This document shows positions 49,557 through 59,011 of a stretch of 64,000 nucleotides of DNA, in pieces. The position numbers and the translations under genes were made by a program. The notes below the pieces were generated by a model that worked only from the letters and a program-made list of their open reading frames with translations, was not told the DNA's origin and ran no database searches. Numbering within the stretch: position 1 is the stretch's first letter; every line of letters starts with the position of its first letter. The DNA is from Paenibacillus sophorae (GTDB lineage Bacteria; Bacillota; Bacilli; Paenibacillales; Paenibacillaceae): contig NZ_CP076607.1 in assembly GCF_018966525.1 (NCBI RefSeq), forward strand, positions 4,092,001-4,156,000, written 5' to 3'.

Positions 49557-50840
49557 CTACTCCTCCTTCTGTCCTGTCAGGAAATAGATCGTATCCAGCT
49601 GGACGGTGTCGGCAGCCCGTTTTACATCTTCCGCGCCGGAAGCTTCCACCTGGCTCATCAGTTCTTCTGCGGAACGGTCTTTGCCGGACAGCTGTCGGTT
49701 GAAGTCGAATGCAATCATTTCAAAGGCAGAGTCCTGGATTTCCGAAAGCAAATTGCGTATCATCGCCTTGGTCTGGTTTAGCTCCAGATCGCTGATATTT
49801 CCTTTTTTCATTTCATCTAGTTGTTTGTGTATGATGTCCACGGCTTTGCCGTAGTTCTGGATTTCAATGCCCGACTGAATCGTGGCAATTCCTTTATGCC
49901 CGTCGTAGCGTGAAGACGCATAGTAAGCCAGACTTTCCTTCTCCCGGACGTTCACGAACAGCTTGGAATGCGGGTAGCCGCCCAAAATGCCGTTGTACAT
50001 CAGAGCGTGCGCATAGGCGTCGTCCTTGTAGGTAATGGAAGTGCGCAAACCCATGTTCAGCTTACCTTGACCGACATCCATCCGTTCTTCCACCGTGCGG
50101 ACGTCTGTAATGGTCTTGGGGGAGAATCGGGATTGATACTGGGAGGAAGCTGTTCTGCTGCCAAAGCCAAAATGCCGCTTTACCAGCTTTTCAACTTCTT
50201 CGGACGTCGTGTCGCCAACGACATACAGATCAAGAATCGCTCCTTCCAGCCATGAAAGATAGGACTGATGCAGCGAGTCTGGGGTAATAGCGTCAAGATC
50301 GGCCCTTTGTCCGAGCGGATGAAGCCGATACGGTTCTTCCCGGCACATTTCCTCGATACAGCGCTCGGCCGCGTAACGGATTTTGTCGTTGACGATAGCC
50401 TCCAGCTTCTTTCGGACAGTCTCGCGTTCCGTTCCTACATAAGAAGCCCTGAAACTGCCCCCTTCCAGCACAGGCTGAGTAAGCACTTCTCCCAGAAAAG
50501 CGAAGGACTCGCCAAGCAGGCTTTCCTTACTCTGCACAAATGAATCATTGATCGTGTCCATCCGGAACTGGATGATCTGGTAATCGCCGCGCTTATACAC
50601 GTCGAATCCAAATCCGGCACCATACAGCTCTTCCAGCCGTTCGCGGAACTGGGTTGTCTCCGGATATGAAGCCGTGCCCCGGCGAAGAACGAACGGAATC
50701 AGCGCGGTGGGGGTCACCGTCTCTTCGGCCAAGGGAACGCCGGCATACAGCGATATCGCATAAGTCTTGAACGTCTTCGTCGGCAGCACATGAATTCGGA
50801 TGCCTCCTACGTTGCCATGCTGGAATACGTGATTTGTCAA
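49557..50840 (-). CDS. ymfF: M16-family protein YmfF (no zinc motif)
   Basis: A 427-residue M16-fold protein. At the position of HxxEH it reads LIPFVLRRGTASYP, so it lacks zinc ligands and is probably the non-catalytic partner of YmfH. RxY-type C-terminal residues (REKESLAYYASS) typical of the partner subunit are present. First gene of the ymfF-ymfH-ymfI unit. Confidence 0.9.
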   Translation of the reverse strand: MTNHVFQHGNVGGIRIHVLPTKTFKTYAISLYAGVPLAEETVTPTALIPFVLRRGTASYPETTQFRERLEELYGAGFGFDVYKRGDYQIIQFRMDTINDSFVQSKESLLGESFAFLGEVLTQPVLEGGSFRASYVGTERETVRKKLEAIVNDKIRYAAERCIEEMCREEPYRLHPLGQRADLDAITPDSLHQSYLSWLEGAILDLYVVGDTTSEEVEKLVKRHFGFGSRTASSQYQSRFSPKTITDVRTVEERMDVGQGKLNMGLRTSITYKDDAYAHALMYNGILGGYPHSKLFVNVREKESLAYYASSRYDGHKGIATIQSGIEIQNYGKAVDIIHKQLDEMKKGNISDLELNQTKAMIRNLLSEIQDSAFEMIAFDFNRQLSGKDRSAEELMSQVEASGAEDVKRAADTVQLDTIYFLTGQKEE

Positions 50841-50919
50841 GTCGAAAACTCCTTTACGGCCTGGATAGATGCTTATATACCATGTTTATGAAGTAATATT
50901 TATTCTAAACCATTCCAAA

Positions 50920-50957
50920 GTAAGGAAGCAACCGAAAGACAAGCTTCCGATTGCTTC
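50920..50957 (-). terminator. Possible terminator of the cell wall hydrolase gene
   Basis: 7-bp perfect outer arms GAAGCAA / TTGCTTC plus internal pairing, weak T tail on the minus strand. Confidence 0.5.
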
Positions 50958-50968
50958 TGGGGTTTGGA

Positions 50969-51811
50969 TTACATACAGAAAATATGCTCACCGATTGTCT
51001 TCACCTGCGGTCGTGTCCAGATCCATTTGGAGGTTGCAGTCTTCGGATTGAAGTAATACAGACAGCCTCCCGTCGGGTCCCAGCCGTTGAGCGCCTGCTG
51101 AACCGCTTTGCGTGACTGCTCATTGGGTGTCAGATAAATCTGTCCGTCGGCGACGGCGGTAAATGCTCCGGGTTGGAAAATAACGCCCGAAGGCGTGTTC
51201 GGAAAACTCGGAGATTTTGTCCGGTTCAGAATGACCGCGGCGACGGCCACCTGTCCTTCAAACGGCTCTCCCCGCGATTCCCCGTAAACGGCATTCGCCA
51301 TGATCTTCAAATCATTCTCGGACAATCCCATTGTATTTCCCGATGCCAATCCTGCTGTAGTGTTTGCCTTATTATTTGCATTGTTCTTGTTTGTTGTATT
51401 CTTGGCGGTCTTCGGTTCCGTCGGACGCCAGTTCTTGGTCGCATTGTACAGCTTCAGCTTCGTCTTTGCTCCAACGACACCGTCGGCCTTCATGCCAAAT
51501 TTCCATTGAAACCATTTGACCGAGTTCAATGTTTTGCTGCCGAAATGGCTGTCTATTTTGCCCGAAAAGTATCCCAGGTGCTTCAAGCGTCCCTGAAGCT
51601 CGTATACATCTTGCCCGGAGGCGCCATATTTAATGGGGACAGTACTGAAAGCGGGCATCGCTTCATCATAGGTTCCAGCCTCGGACGAAGAACTCGCAGC
51701 GGTCTGCGGAACTTTCGACGATGACTTCCCTCCGGAGAATCGTTCAACCAGCGGGGCTGATGCAAGCGTAAGGGCTAGTACGGCAATAATCCATAGCTTC
51801 TGATTCTTCAT
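50969..51811 (-). CDS. SleB-type cell wall hydrolase with peptidoglycan-binding domain
   Basis: A 280-residue exported protein. The N-terminal signal or anchor segment (about 6-22) is followed by a PG_binding_1 domain (about 65-120; GQDVYELQGRLKHLGYFSGKID), an Asn/Thr-rich linker and a Hydrolase_2/SleB domain (MANAVYGESRGEPFEGQVAVAAVILNR). SleB is a spore cortex lytic transglycosylase used in germination. Paralogs of this architecture are common in spore formers, so sleB itself is not certain. The ATG at 51811 follows AGAAAGG. Confidence 0.88.
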   Translation of the reverse strand: MKNQKLWIIAVLALTLASAPLVERFSGGKSSSKVPQTAASSSSEAGTYDEAMPAFSTVPIKYGASGQDVYELQGRLKHLGYFSGKIDSHFGSKTLNSVKWFQWKFGMKADGVVGAKTKLKLYNATKNWRPTEPKTAKNTTNKNNANNKANTTAGLASGNTMGLSENDLKIMANAVYGESRGEPFEGQVAVAAVILNRTKSPSFPNTPSGVIFQPGAFTAVADGQIYLTPNEQSRKAVQQALNGWDPTGGCLYYFNPKTATSKWIWTRPQVKTIGEHIFCM

Positions 51812-51924
51812 TTGGCTTCGCTCTACCTTTCTCTTGTAAGTTCTGCATGGATGGCTAACGTTATTATGACGACAGCGCAAGAATCCTATGCACCTCAGGA
51901 ACGAAAAGAAAGGGGGATGAAATA

Positions 51925-51962
51925 AACAAAAAGCGTTCCTTTTCCGTAGAAAAAGAACGCTT
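51925..51962 (-). terminator. Terminator of the spoIIIE-type gene
   Basis: 8-bp stem AAGCGTTC / GAACGCTT and a TTTTTGTTTATT tail on the minus strand. Confidence 0.85.
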
Positions 51963-51988
51963 GGCTTATTAAGTTGCTGCCAGGTGGA

Positions 51989-54616
51989 TCAGGAACTGAT
52001 CCGGCTCTGTTGATACTGCTCCAGCGAGATCAGCACCTCCCGAGGTTTGCTGCCCTCGTATGGTCCAATAACACCTCTAGCCTCCATCGAATCGATCAAT
52101 CTGGCGGCCCGGGTGTAACCAACGCGCATCCTGCGCTGAAGCAGCGATACCGATGCCTGCTTGGCTTCAAGCACGATCTGCACCGCCTGCTCGTACAATT
52201 CATCCTGCGGTTGCTCGGTTTCCGCCGCCGCATCATCCACTTCCGGAACAATAGACTCGTCATACTCCGCTTCGCCTTGGCTGCTGACATAATGGACGAT
52301 CGCTTCCACCTCGGCATCACTCATAAAGGCCCCCTGAACCCGTACCGGCTTGGAAGAGCCCATCGGCATGAACAGCATATCACCGCGGCCCAGCAGCTTC
52401 TCCGCTCCCGCCATGTCCAGAATGGTCCGCGAATCAACCTGCGAGGAGACGCCAAAGGCGATCCGCGAAGGGATATTGGCCTTGATGACACCGGTGATGA
52501 CATCCACCGAAGGACGCTGGGTCGCAATAATCAGATGAATTCCGGCGGCCCGTGCCATCTGTGCCAGACGGCAAATGGCGTCTTCCACATCGTTCGCGGC
52601 AACCATCATCAAGTCCGCAAGCTCGTCCACAATTACAACAATATACGGCAGGACCGCCTCAGGGTTATCCTTCATCAGCAGATTGTAGCCTTCCACATTC
52701 CGCGTTCCGGATTTGGAGAACAGCTCATATCTTTTCTCCATCTCGACCACGATTTTCTTGAGCGCCAGGCTTGCGCGTTTCGGGTCGGTGACAACGGGAG
52801 CCATTAAATGGGGAATTCCGTTGTAAACATTTAGTTCGACCATCTTCGGGTCGACCATGAGAAACTTAACTTCATCCGGCTTGGCCTTGTACAGAATGCT
52901 GGTGATAATTCCATTAATGCAGACCGATTTGCCGGAGCCCGTTGCCCCGGCGACGAGCAGATGGGGCATTTTGGCAAGGTTACCGATGATAGTCTGACCG
53001 GAAATATCCCTGCCGAAAGCAATCGTCAGCCTGGCTTCGGCTTCCTGAAAAATCTGGGTTTCCATGACTTCTCTCATGGTGACCAGCGACACCTCCGGAT
53101 TCGGTACCTCGATTCCGATTGCCGATTTGCCGGGAATCGGCGCCTCCATCCGGATATCTTTGGCGGCGAGCGCCAAAGCGATATCATCGGTCAGATTTAC
53201 GATCCGGCTGACCTTCACGCCGATATCGGGCTGAATCTCATACCGGGTAACCGCCGGCCCCCGGACAACCTCCAGCACCTTGGCCCGGACGCCAAAGCTT
53301 TCCAGCGTCGCCTCAAGCTTGCGGGCAGTCTGCATATAATCGTTCTGGTCGCCGGCTTTGCCGCCGTTATTCGGCTTCGACAGCAGCCGGAAAGGCGGAA
53401 GCTTGTAAGGTTTAGGCGGAGGCGCAGGCTTGGGTGCCGGGGGTATGTCTCCTCCTGCCTCTCCTTCGGTGCCGGTGCTTGCCTCCGCAATAATACCGTC
53501 CTCCTCGGAAACAATGCCTTCCGCCGCTTCAGTAAGGCTCTGGGCATCGTCAGGCTTCACGCTGCTCCGCGCAGTCGGCGAGAACTCGCTCCAGTCCTCA
53601 CGGTCTTCATCACTCAAGCCTTCCGCACGGATATGCTCAAAGAAATCCCGTATGATAGGAGTTACAGGTTCCAGTTCCCCGCTATCAAAATCATGATCTT
53701 CATCCGGACCAGACCAATCCGAATGGGAAGGAATACCGGATATGATCGGAACATTCTTATGTTCCACGTCCCCATATTCCTCATCAGACTCCGGCAAAGC
53801 ATCGGCTTCGGAGCGCGGAGTCTTGCGCTGCATAAGTCTTTCAAAGAACTGCGGCGCTTTGCGGTTCGGAAGAGCTGCTTCCATCTCCTCGTCTTCTTCC
53901 TCTTCGTCCGGCTCCTCCTGCCCCTTCTTTGGTCGTCCCCGGCCTGATACCGGTACAGCCTGCGGGCGGTTTGCCGCTCTATGCCGAATGCCTTCCGCAA
54001 GCTTGACCGCCCGGGTTCTCAGTAATCCGAACAGCTCGATATAGGAAAGATTCGTAACCAGCATAAAGCTGATCGCTAGCATAACGATCATGAGCAGTTT
54101 GGCGCCGAGTGTCCCGAACAGCCACAGCAGCACGGCAAATTCCAATCCGCCGACATAGCCTCCGCTTATATCTTTGCCCAGCATATATACACCGCCGTCA
54201 TTCGCGGCTGGAGACAACGCCCCGGCCAGATCCTTCTGGGTCTGTGACATTACATTGCCCGGATGGAGCATGGACACCGGCCCAAGCTTCTGCTCCATAG
54301 CCGAAATGCTGCTCATTAGGCATAACGAGAACACAAGCAGCAGGACACCGCTGTGCCGGCTGCTCCAATTCGAAGGCCATTTCCGGTAAATCATGACCAT
54401 TAATCCGTAATACATGCCGATGAGCGGCAAAACAAAATAAAACCGGCCAAAAAGGTAAGCGGCCAAGCTTGATAATGAGCGTCCCACCGCCGCTTCGCCG
54501 GATAAAGCTATAACCGAGAAGGTAATCAGAAGGATGCCATAAATTTCATATTTTAAAACACTGCCCAGCAGCGCTTTCTTTTTTTTCCGTTTTCTCCGTC
54601 TAGCCACGCCAGCCAC
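51989..54616 (-). CDS. spoIIIE: DNA translocase FtsK/SpoIIIE
   Basis: An 875-residue translocase. Four N-terminal membrane segments (about 20-190) anchor it at the septum. An acidic linker follows, then the alpha/beta motor with Walker A AGATGSGKSV, and a C-terminal winged-helix gamma domain (VSLLQRRMRVGYTRAARLID). It pumps chromosomal DNA into the forespore. The locus (next to tepA and ymfF) is that of B. subtilis spoIIIE. The start is uncertain: GTG codons at 54616 and 54607 are both possible. Confidence 0.93.
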   Translation of the reverse strand: MAGVARRRKRKKKKALLGSVLKYEIYGILLITFSVIALSGEAAVGRSLSSLAAYLFGRFYFVLPLIGMYYGLMVMIYRKWPSNWSSRHSGVLLLVFSLCLMSSISAMEQKLGPVSMLHPGNVMSQTQKDLAGALSPAANDGGVYMLGKDISGGYVGGLEFAVLLWLFGTLGAKLLMIVMLAISFMLVTNLSYIELFGLLRTRAVKLAEGIRHRAANRPQAVPVSGRGRPKKGQEEPDEEEEDEEMEAALPNRKAPQFFERLMQRKTPRSEADALPESDEEYGDVEHKNVPIISGIPSHSDWSGPDEDHDFDSGELEPVTPIIRDFFEHIRAEGLSDEDREDWSEFSPTARSSVKPDDAQSLTEAAEGIVSEEDGIIAEASTGTEGEAGGDIPPAPKPAPPPKPYKLPPFRLLSKPNNGGKAGDQNDYMQTARKLEATLESFGVRAKVLEVVRGPAVTRYEIQPDIGVKVSRIVNLTDDIALALAAKDIRMEAPIPGKSAIGIEVPNPEVSLVTMREVMETQIFQEAEARLTIAFGRDISGQTIIGNLAKMPHLLVAGATGSGKSVCINGIITSILYKAKPDEVKFLMVDPKMVELNVYNGIPHLMAPVVTDPKRASLALKKIVVEMEKRYELFSKSGTRNVEGYNLLMKDNPEAVLPYIVVIVDELADLMMVAANDVEDAICRLAQMARAAGIHLIIATQRPSVDVITGVIKANIPSRIAFGVSSQVDSRTILDMAGAEKLLGRGDMLFMPMGSSKPVRVQGAFMSDAEVEAIVHYVSSQGEAEYDESIVPEVDDAAAETEQPQDELYEQAVQIVLEAKQASVSLLQRRMRVGYTRAARLIDSMEARGVIGPYEGSKPREVLISLEQYQQSRISS

Positions 54617-54628
54617 CCCCGAATCAGT

Positions 54629-54637
54629 ATTATACCA
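54629..54637 (-). promoter_or_regulatory. Extended -10 promoter of spoIIIE
   Basis: TGGTATAAT on the minus strand is an extended -10 element (TGN plus consensus TATAAT). It lies only about 13-22 bases from the GTG starts, so the mRNA leader would be extremely short. Confidence 0.5.
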
Positions 54638-54692
54638 TATAATGGCGTGGCGTACCTATGTTCTGTTTTGTCGGAAAATGGTGTTCTTTCTA

Positions 54693-54926
54693 TCAGGAGC
54701 CGCCGGAACCACCGGACGCATATGAAATGATCTGTCCCGGCGCCAGACCGGGTTCCAGGTAGCGATGCAGCGGGCATTGCAGAAGCCTTACTATTCTGGC
54801 CCTGCCTTCGTCCAGCGGTTCAACCTGCATGACAATCCCTTGTACAGTCACTTCACGGAATGGGGGCGAAGCCTGAATGGCTCCTTCCCACACCTGATCG
54901 GCGGATATAACGGAATAGAGAATCAT
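54693..54926 (-). CDS. ylzJ: YlzJ-like protein
   Basis: A 77-residue protein of the YlzJ-like family (MILYSVISADQVWEG). Function unknown. It overlaps the tepA stop by 4 bases, as at the B. subtilis tepA-ylzJ locus, so it is translationally coupled. The Gly/Ser-rich end is unremarkable. Confidence 0.88.
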   Translation of the reverse strand: MILYSVISADQVWEGAIQASPPFREVTVQGIVMQVEPLDEGRARIVRLLQCPLHRYLEPGLAPGQIISYASGGSGGS

Positions 54927-55702
54927 TGGGTCAACCCTCCCGTCTCGGCAGGGGCGCCTCCAAGTGCAATCAGTTGATTCAGTTTAGCCATCGCAGTGCC
55001 GATCCCGCCTACTTCATCCATAAGTCCAAATGTAACGGCATCACTGCCTCCGACGGCCGTGCCGATGTCTCTGTTAAGTTCTCCCGTCTTAAACATTAAA
55101 TCCTTGAAGCATTCTACGGAAATCCGGGAATGGGACGTTACGAATCGGACGACGCGCTCCTGCATTTTCTCCATGTACTCAAAAGTCTGAGGAACGCCGA
55201 TGACGAGGCCGTTCATGCGGATGGGATGAATGGTCATCGTGGCGCTTTCCGCTATAATCGAATAGCTCGAGGATACCGCGATGGGAACCCCGATACTGTG
55301 GCCTCCCCCTACAACAACCGTAACCGTCGGCTTGGATAATGAAGCAATCATTTCAGCAATGGCAAGACCGGCCTCCACATCGCCGCCCACCGTATTCAAA
55401 ATGATAAGCACCCCCTTGACTGTCTTGCTCTGCTCGGCTGCGACCAGTTGGGGGATGATATGTTCATATTTGGTCGTCTTGTTATGCGGGGGCATGACAA
55501 TATGTCCTTCGATCTGACCAATGATCGTTATGCAATAAATCTCCGGCTCGGTGGACGGGACCGCCACTTGACCGAATTCTTTCACCGTACCTACCACGCC
55601 GCCGGCTTCCTGAGTTCCTTCACCTCCCGGCTCTTCTATCCCCGGAGGCGTTGCCGGTTCCTCATTTTGGTAAGCTGTTTCGATAGGTTTATTGCCATCC
55701 AT
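54923..55702 (-). CDS. tepA: ClpP-like translocation-enhancing protein TepA
   Basis: A 259-residue ClpP-fold protein with an unstructured acidic N-terminal 60 residues. The catalytic-type Ser is in GGHSIGVPIA and the His-containing segment is TIHPIRMNG. In B. subtilis TepA is involved in protein export or signal-peptide turnover. The ATG at 55702 follows GGGAG at 9 bases. Upstream of ylzJ and downstream of the RNase J gene. Confidence 0.9.
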   Translation of the reverse strand: MDGNKPIETAYQNEEPATPPGIEEPGGEGTQEAGGVVGTVKEFGQVAVPSTEPEIYCITIIGQIEGHIVMPPHNKTTKYEHIIPQLVAAEQSKTVKGVLIILNTVGGDVEAGLAIAEMIASLSKPTVTVVVGGGHSIGVPIAVSSSYSIIAESATMTIHPIRMNGLVIGVPQTFEYMEKMQERVVRFVTSHSRISVECFKDLMFKTGELNRDIGTAVGGSDAVTFGLMDEVGGIGTAMAKLNQLIALGGAPAETGGLTQ

Positions 55703-55818
55703 GCTCAGCGCTCCCTTGTTCGCTTGCACTAAAGCTTTTCAGCAAGCGTATGGTAGTGAATCTCCCGTTAGTATGACTAATCGTACCCTGACATTATGCA
55801 GATGAGTAAATGAACAGC

Positions 55819-55870
55819 ATAAAGCCCCTCTCCACCGGAAACCGTCCAATATTTCCAGCGGGAGAGAGGC
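55819..55870 (-). terminator. Terminator of the RNase J gene
   Basis: 10-position stem GCCCCTCTCC / GGAGAGAGGC with further internal pairing and TTTATG tail on the minus strand. Confidence 0.7.
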
Positions 55871-55912
55871 ATTATGATTCAATCATTTATGTTGCGCCTG
55901 ATTATACAATAA

Positions 55913-57592
55913 TTACACTTCCATGATGATCGGAAGAATCATCGGTCTGCGGCGGGTCTGTTCATACAGGAAGCGCCCGAGCGCATCCTTGACGCTTGTC
56001 TTGAGCGAAGCCCACTCATTGACCTTCTCGCTCATCAGACGCTGCAGCGTACTGGAAACAATCCGGTTCGCTTCGTCAAGCAGGCCTTCCGATTCCCGTA
56101 CATACACGAAGCCGCGCGAAATAATGTCAGGACCCGAAACGATTGCCCCATTCTGTTTGCTCAGCGTAACGACGACAACCAGAATGCCGTCCTGCGACAG
56201 CAGCTTGCGGTCGCGCAGGACAATATTGCCTACATCGCCAACGCCAAGGCCGTCAATCAGAACATTGCCGGATGTAACCTTACCGGCTTTGCGGGCTGAG
56301 CCGCCTTGGATCTCTACCACTTCACCAAGCTCAGTGATGAAGATGTTGTCAGGATCGACGCCCACGGACTGCGCAAGAATCGCGTGTCTGCGCTGCATGC
56401 GGTACTCGCCGTGAATCGGAATGAAGAACTTCGGCTTCATCAGGTTAAGCATCAGCTTCAGTTCTTCCTGGCTGCCGTGACCTGACACGTGCACGCCGGA
56501 ATTCGAGCCGCTGTAGATCACATCTGCGCCCAGACGGAACAGCTCGTCGATCGTACGACCGATGTACTTCTCATTGCCGGGTACTGGTGTTGCTGCAATA
56601 ATAACGGTGTCGCCAGGCAGAATATCCACTTTACGGTGACTGGAACGCGCCATGCGCGTCAATGCCGACATCGGTTCGCCTTGGCTGCCCGTGCAGAGAA
56701 CGACAACCCGATTGGCCGCCATCCGGTTCATTTCTTCCGGTTCAATCAGCATGCCATCAGGCATATTCAAATATCCGAGCTCAGAAGCGATGGATACGAC
56801 ATTAACCATGCTTCGGCCGATTACGGTGATTTTACGTCCCGTTTGCTCTGCGGCGTTAACGACCTGCTGAATGCGGTGAACGTTGGATGCGAATGTCGCT
56901 ACCACAACACGCTGTTCGGCTTTCCGGAAAATATCTTCAAGCACGATCCCGACATTTTTCTCCGAGGGGGTGAATCCCGGTTTCTCGGCGTTGGTACTGT
57001 CGGAAAGAAGCGCGAGTACGCCCCGTTGTCCGATTTCGGCCATGCGGTGCAAGTTCGCGAATTGACCATTGACTGGTGTATGGTCAAACTTGAAGTCGCC
57101 CGTATGGACCACGTTGCCTTCCGGTGTCTCGATGCACACGCCGACAGAGTCGGGAATACTGTGGTTGGTTCTGAAGAAAGTAACGACCAGCGAACTGCCC
57201 AGCTTGATCTCCGAATCCTCATTGATCAGAATACGTTTCGTTTCGCCTAGCAGATTCGCTTCCTTCAGCTTGTTCTCAACAAGTCCTAATGTCAGCTTCG
57301 TTCCGTAAACCGGAACATTCAAATGTTTGAGGACATACGGCAGGCCTCCGATATGGTCCTCGTGGCCGTGCGTAAGCACAATGCCTTTTACCTTGTCACG
57401 ATTCTCCGTCAAATAAGAAATATCAGGAATAACGATGTCAATACCGAGCATATCCTCTTCAGGGAACTTCAGTCCCGAGTCAACGACCACAATGTCGCTG
57501 CCGTATTGCACCACATACATATTCTTCCCGATTTCTCCCACTCCGCCGAGTGCGAAGATCATCAGTTTATCATTGTTGTTTTTTTTGGACAA
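55913..57592 (-). CDS. rnjB: Ribonuclease J
   Basis: A 559-residue beta-CASP metallo-beta-lactamase nuclease, both 5'-3' exoribonuclease and endonuclease. The metal motif LTHGHEDHIGG is fully intact near residue 74; further motifs are HTGDFKFDHTP, DSTNAEKPG and PIHGEYRM. The position next to dapA and tepA is that of B. subtilis rnjB. The complete catalytic motif means it could act as the main RNase J. The symbol is by position only. Confidence 0.9.
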   Translation of the reverse strand: MSKKNNNDKLMIFALGGVGEIGKNMYVVQYGSDIVVVDSGLKFPEEDMLGIDIVIPDISYLTENRDKVKGIVLTHGHEDHIGGLPYVLKHLNVPVYGTKLTLGLVENKLKEANLLGETKRILINEDSEIKLGSSLVVTFFRTNHSIPDSVGVCIETPEGNVVHTGDFKFDHTPVNGQFANLHRMAEIGQRGVLALLSDSTNAEKPGFTPSEKNVGIVLEDIFRKAEQRVVVATFASNVHRIQQVVNAAEQTGRKITVIGRSMVNVVSIASELGYLNMPDGMLIEPEEMNRMAANRVVVLCTGSQGEPMSALTRMARSSHRKVDILPGDTVIIAATPVPGNEKYIGRTIDELFRLGADVIYSGSNSGVHVSGHGSQEELKLMLNLMKPKFFIPIHGEYRMQRRHAILAQSVGVDPDNIFITELGEVVEIQGGSARKAGKVTSGNVLIDGLGVGDVGNIVLRDRKLLSQDGILVVVVTLSKQNGAIVSGPDIISRGFVYVRESEGLLDEANRIVSSTLQRLMSEKVNEWASLKTSVKDALGRFLYEQTRRRPMILPIIMEV

Positions 57593-58056
57593 ATGAATCT
57601 AACCCTCCTAATATGTTGGACGTCATATGTTATTTTAATCAAGAACTTCAATTGTTTAGCGGAACTGAACACATTCAATAACGCAGAAATCTTGCCGATG
57701 TGAAGACAAAGGGTATCAAGGCGCAAAAAAATAAACCTTAATTAAAGCTTCCCTATCGTTGGGAGCATACATTTGCGTTTGCGAACCTATGCCGTAAACA
57801 TTCGGCCGCGCCCCTTGCGCAAAACACCTTTGCCGGACAAAACAGATCCAGGTCTGGAAAAATGTACCTTTTGATCCAAATAGACCTGCAGTGCCACACA
57901 GGACATAAGAATTACCGCATATTTAATTTTAACCGCACCCAGTCACTTAACCACATTATACATGATATTTTTGCCAAAAAACAAGTCGCGGGATTTAGAT
58001 ATCTGTATTCTTCCCGTAAAAGCGGAGCATTATTTCACTGCGTACAAAATAACAAC
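57593..58056. other. Long untranslated leader region upstream of the RNase J gene
   Basis: About 460 bases without an established gene. On the minus strand it has a TATAAT (about 57957-57962) with TTGTTT 18 bases upstream, a perfect 7-bp inverted repeat CAGGTCT/AGACCTG, and a partly palindromic AT-rich stem followed by TTTTTTT near 57728-57755 that could be an attenuator. A 39-codon ORF (57787-57906) is listed separately. Confidence 0.45.
57787..57906 (-). CDS. Possible 39-residue ORF in the RNase J leader
   Basis: An ATG-started frame (begins MSCVALQVYLDQ, ends KGRGRMFTA) with a basic C-terminal half. No convincing ribosome binding site lies upstream, and it overlaps structured leader sequence, so it may be chance or an untranslated leader. 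Confidence 0.2.
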   Translation of the reverse strand: MSCVALQVYLDQKVHFSRPGSVLSGKGVLRKGRGRMFTA

Positions 58057-58089
58057 ACAAAAAACCGGCCCTCTTAACAAGAACCGGTT
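58057..58089 (-). terminator. Terminator of dapA
   Basis: Stem AACCGG / CCGGTT with additional pairing and TTTTTTGTG on the minus strand. Confidence 0.8.
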
Positions 58090-58118
58090 CATAAAATATG
58101 AATAATATAGCCCAATAT

Positions 58119-58994
58119 CTATTGTACCAGCTTTCTGATAAATTCCGCCTCCGACTCGCTAGGCGGGGTCAAAGGAAGACGGACCGAACCCACCTTGACT
58201 CCCCGAAGCTCCAGCGCGTATTTGACGGCGGAAGGATTCGGAAGCGGCTGCGGACATTCGAACAGTCCTTTAAAAATAGGAAACAATTCCCGGTGAAGCT
58301 GTCCTGCGAGCTGTATGCTGCCCGAGAGATACGCGGAGATCATTTCGGTCATTCTTGCGCCCTCGAGATGGCTTGCCACGCTGATAATTCCGTGCCCTCC
58401 GACGGCCAGTGCCGGCAATGCGGAAGCGTCGTCTCCGGAGTACACATGAAAATCCTGCGGTGAGCCGGATACAATCAGAGCGACGTGATCGAGGGACGCA
58501 CATTCTTTCGTCGCGACAATATTCGGAATTTGCGCCAGCTTAATCGTTGTATTCGCGCTCATGCAGATTCCAGTCCGTCCAGGGACGTTATACGGAATGA
58601 GCGGGAGCTTCGTCTCGGCCGCGATTGCCGCAAAATGGCGATAAAGCCCCTCCTGGTTCGGCTTGTTGTAATAAGGAACGACCAGGAGCGCGCCGTCAAC
58701 GCCGATTTTCTCCGCTTTTTGAGTCAGTTCGATCGTATGCTTGGTGTTATTTGAGCCAGTGCCCGCTATGACCTTGCAGCGCCCTGCTGCTTTCTCCAGA
58801 ACAAAGGAAAACATTTGCAGCTTTTCTTCATCGCTCAGCGTAGGCGACTCGCCCGTTGTCCCGCAGACGACGAGCCCCTCCGATTTCTGTTCTTCAATCA
58901 GGTAATCAACCAGACTCGATACCGCGTCCCAGTCGATCTCCCCCTCCTTGTCAAAAGGAGTTACCATAGCTGTTATTAGTCTTCCGAAATCCAC
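58119..58994 (-). CDS. dapA: 4-Hydroxy-tetrahydrodipicolinate synthase
   Basis: A 291-residue class I aldolase condensing pyruvate with aspartate semialdehyde, the first step to lysine, diaminopimelate and dipicolinate. It has GTTGESPTLSDEEK near residue 45, the Tyr in VVPYYNKPNQEG, and the Schiff-base Lys in VATKECA near residue 160. It lies 17 bases after dapG. In spore formers this branch feeds dpaAB for dipicolinate. Confidence 0.96.
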   Translation of the reverse strand: MDFGRLITAMVTPFDKEGEIDWDAVSSLVDYLIEEQKSEGLVVCGTTGESPTLSDEEKLQMFSFVLEKAAGRCKVIAGTGSNNTKHTIELTQKAEKIGVDGALLVVPYYNKPNQEGLYRHFAAIAAETKLPLIPYNVPGRTGICMSANTTIKLAQIPNIVATKECASLDHVALIVSGSPQDFHVYSGDDASALPALAVGGHGIISVASHLEGARMTEMISAYLSGSIQLAGQLHRELFPIFKGLFECPQPLPNPSAVKYALELRGVKVGSVRLPLTPPSESEAEFIRKLVQ

Positions 58995-59011
58995 TAAGAA
59001 TTCTCCTCCTG

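Noticed and set aside
57862..58077. 71-codon plus-strand frame in the RNase J leader region
   Set aside because: No ribosome binding site, unusual composition, and it crosses the minus-strand promoter.
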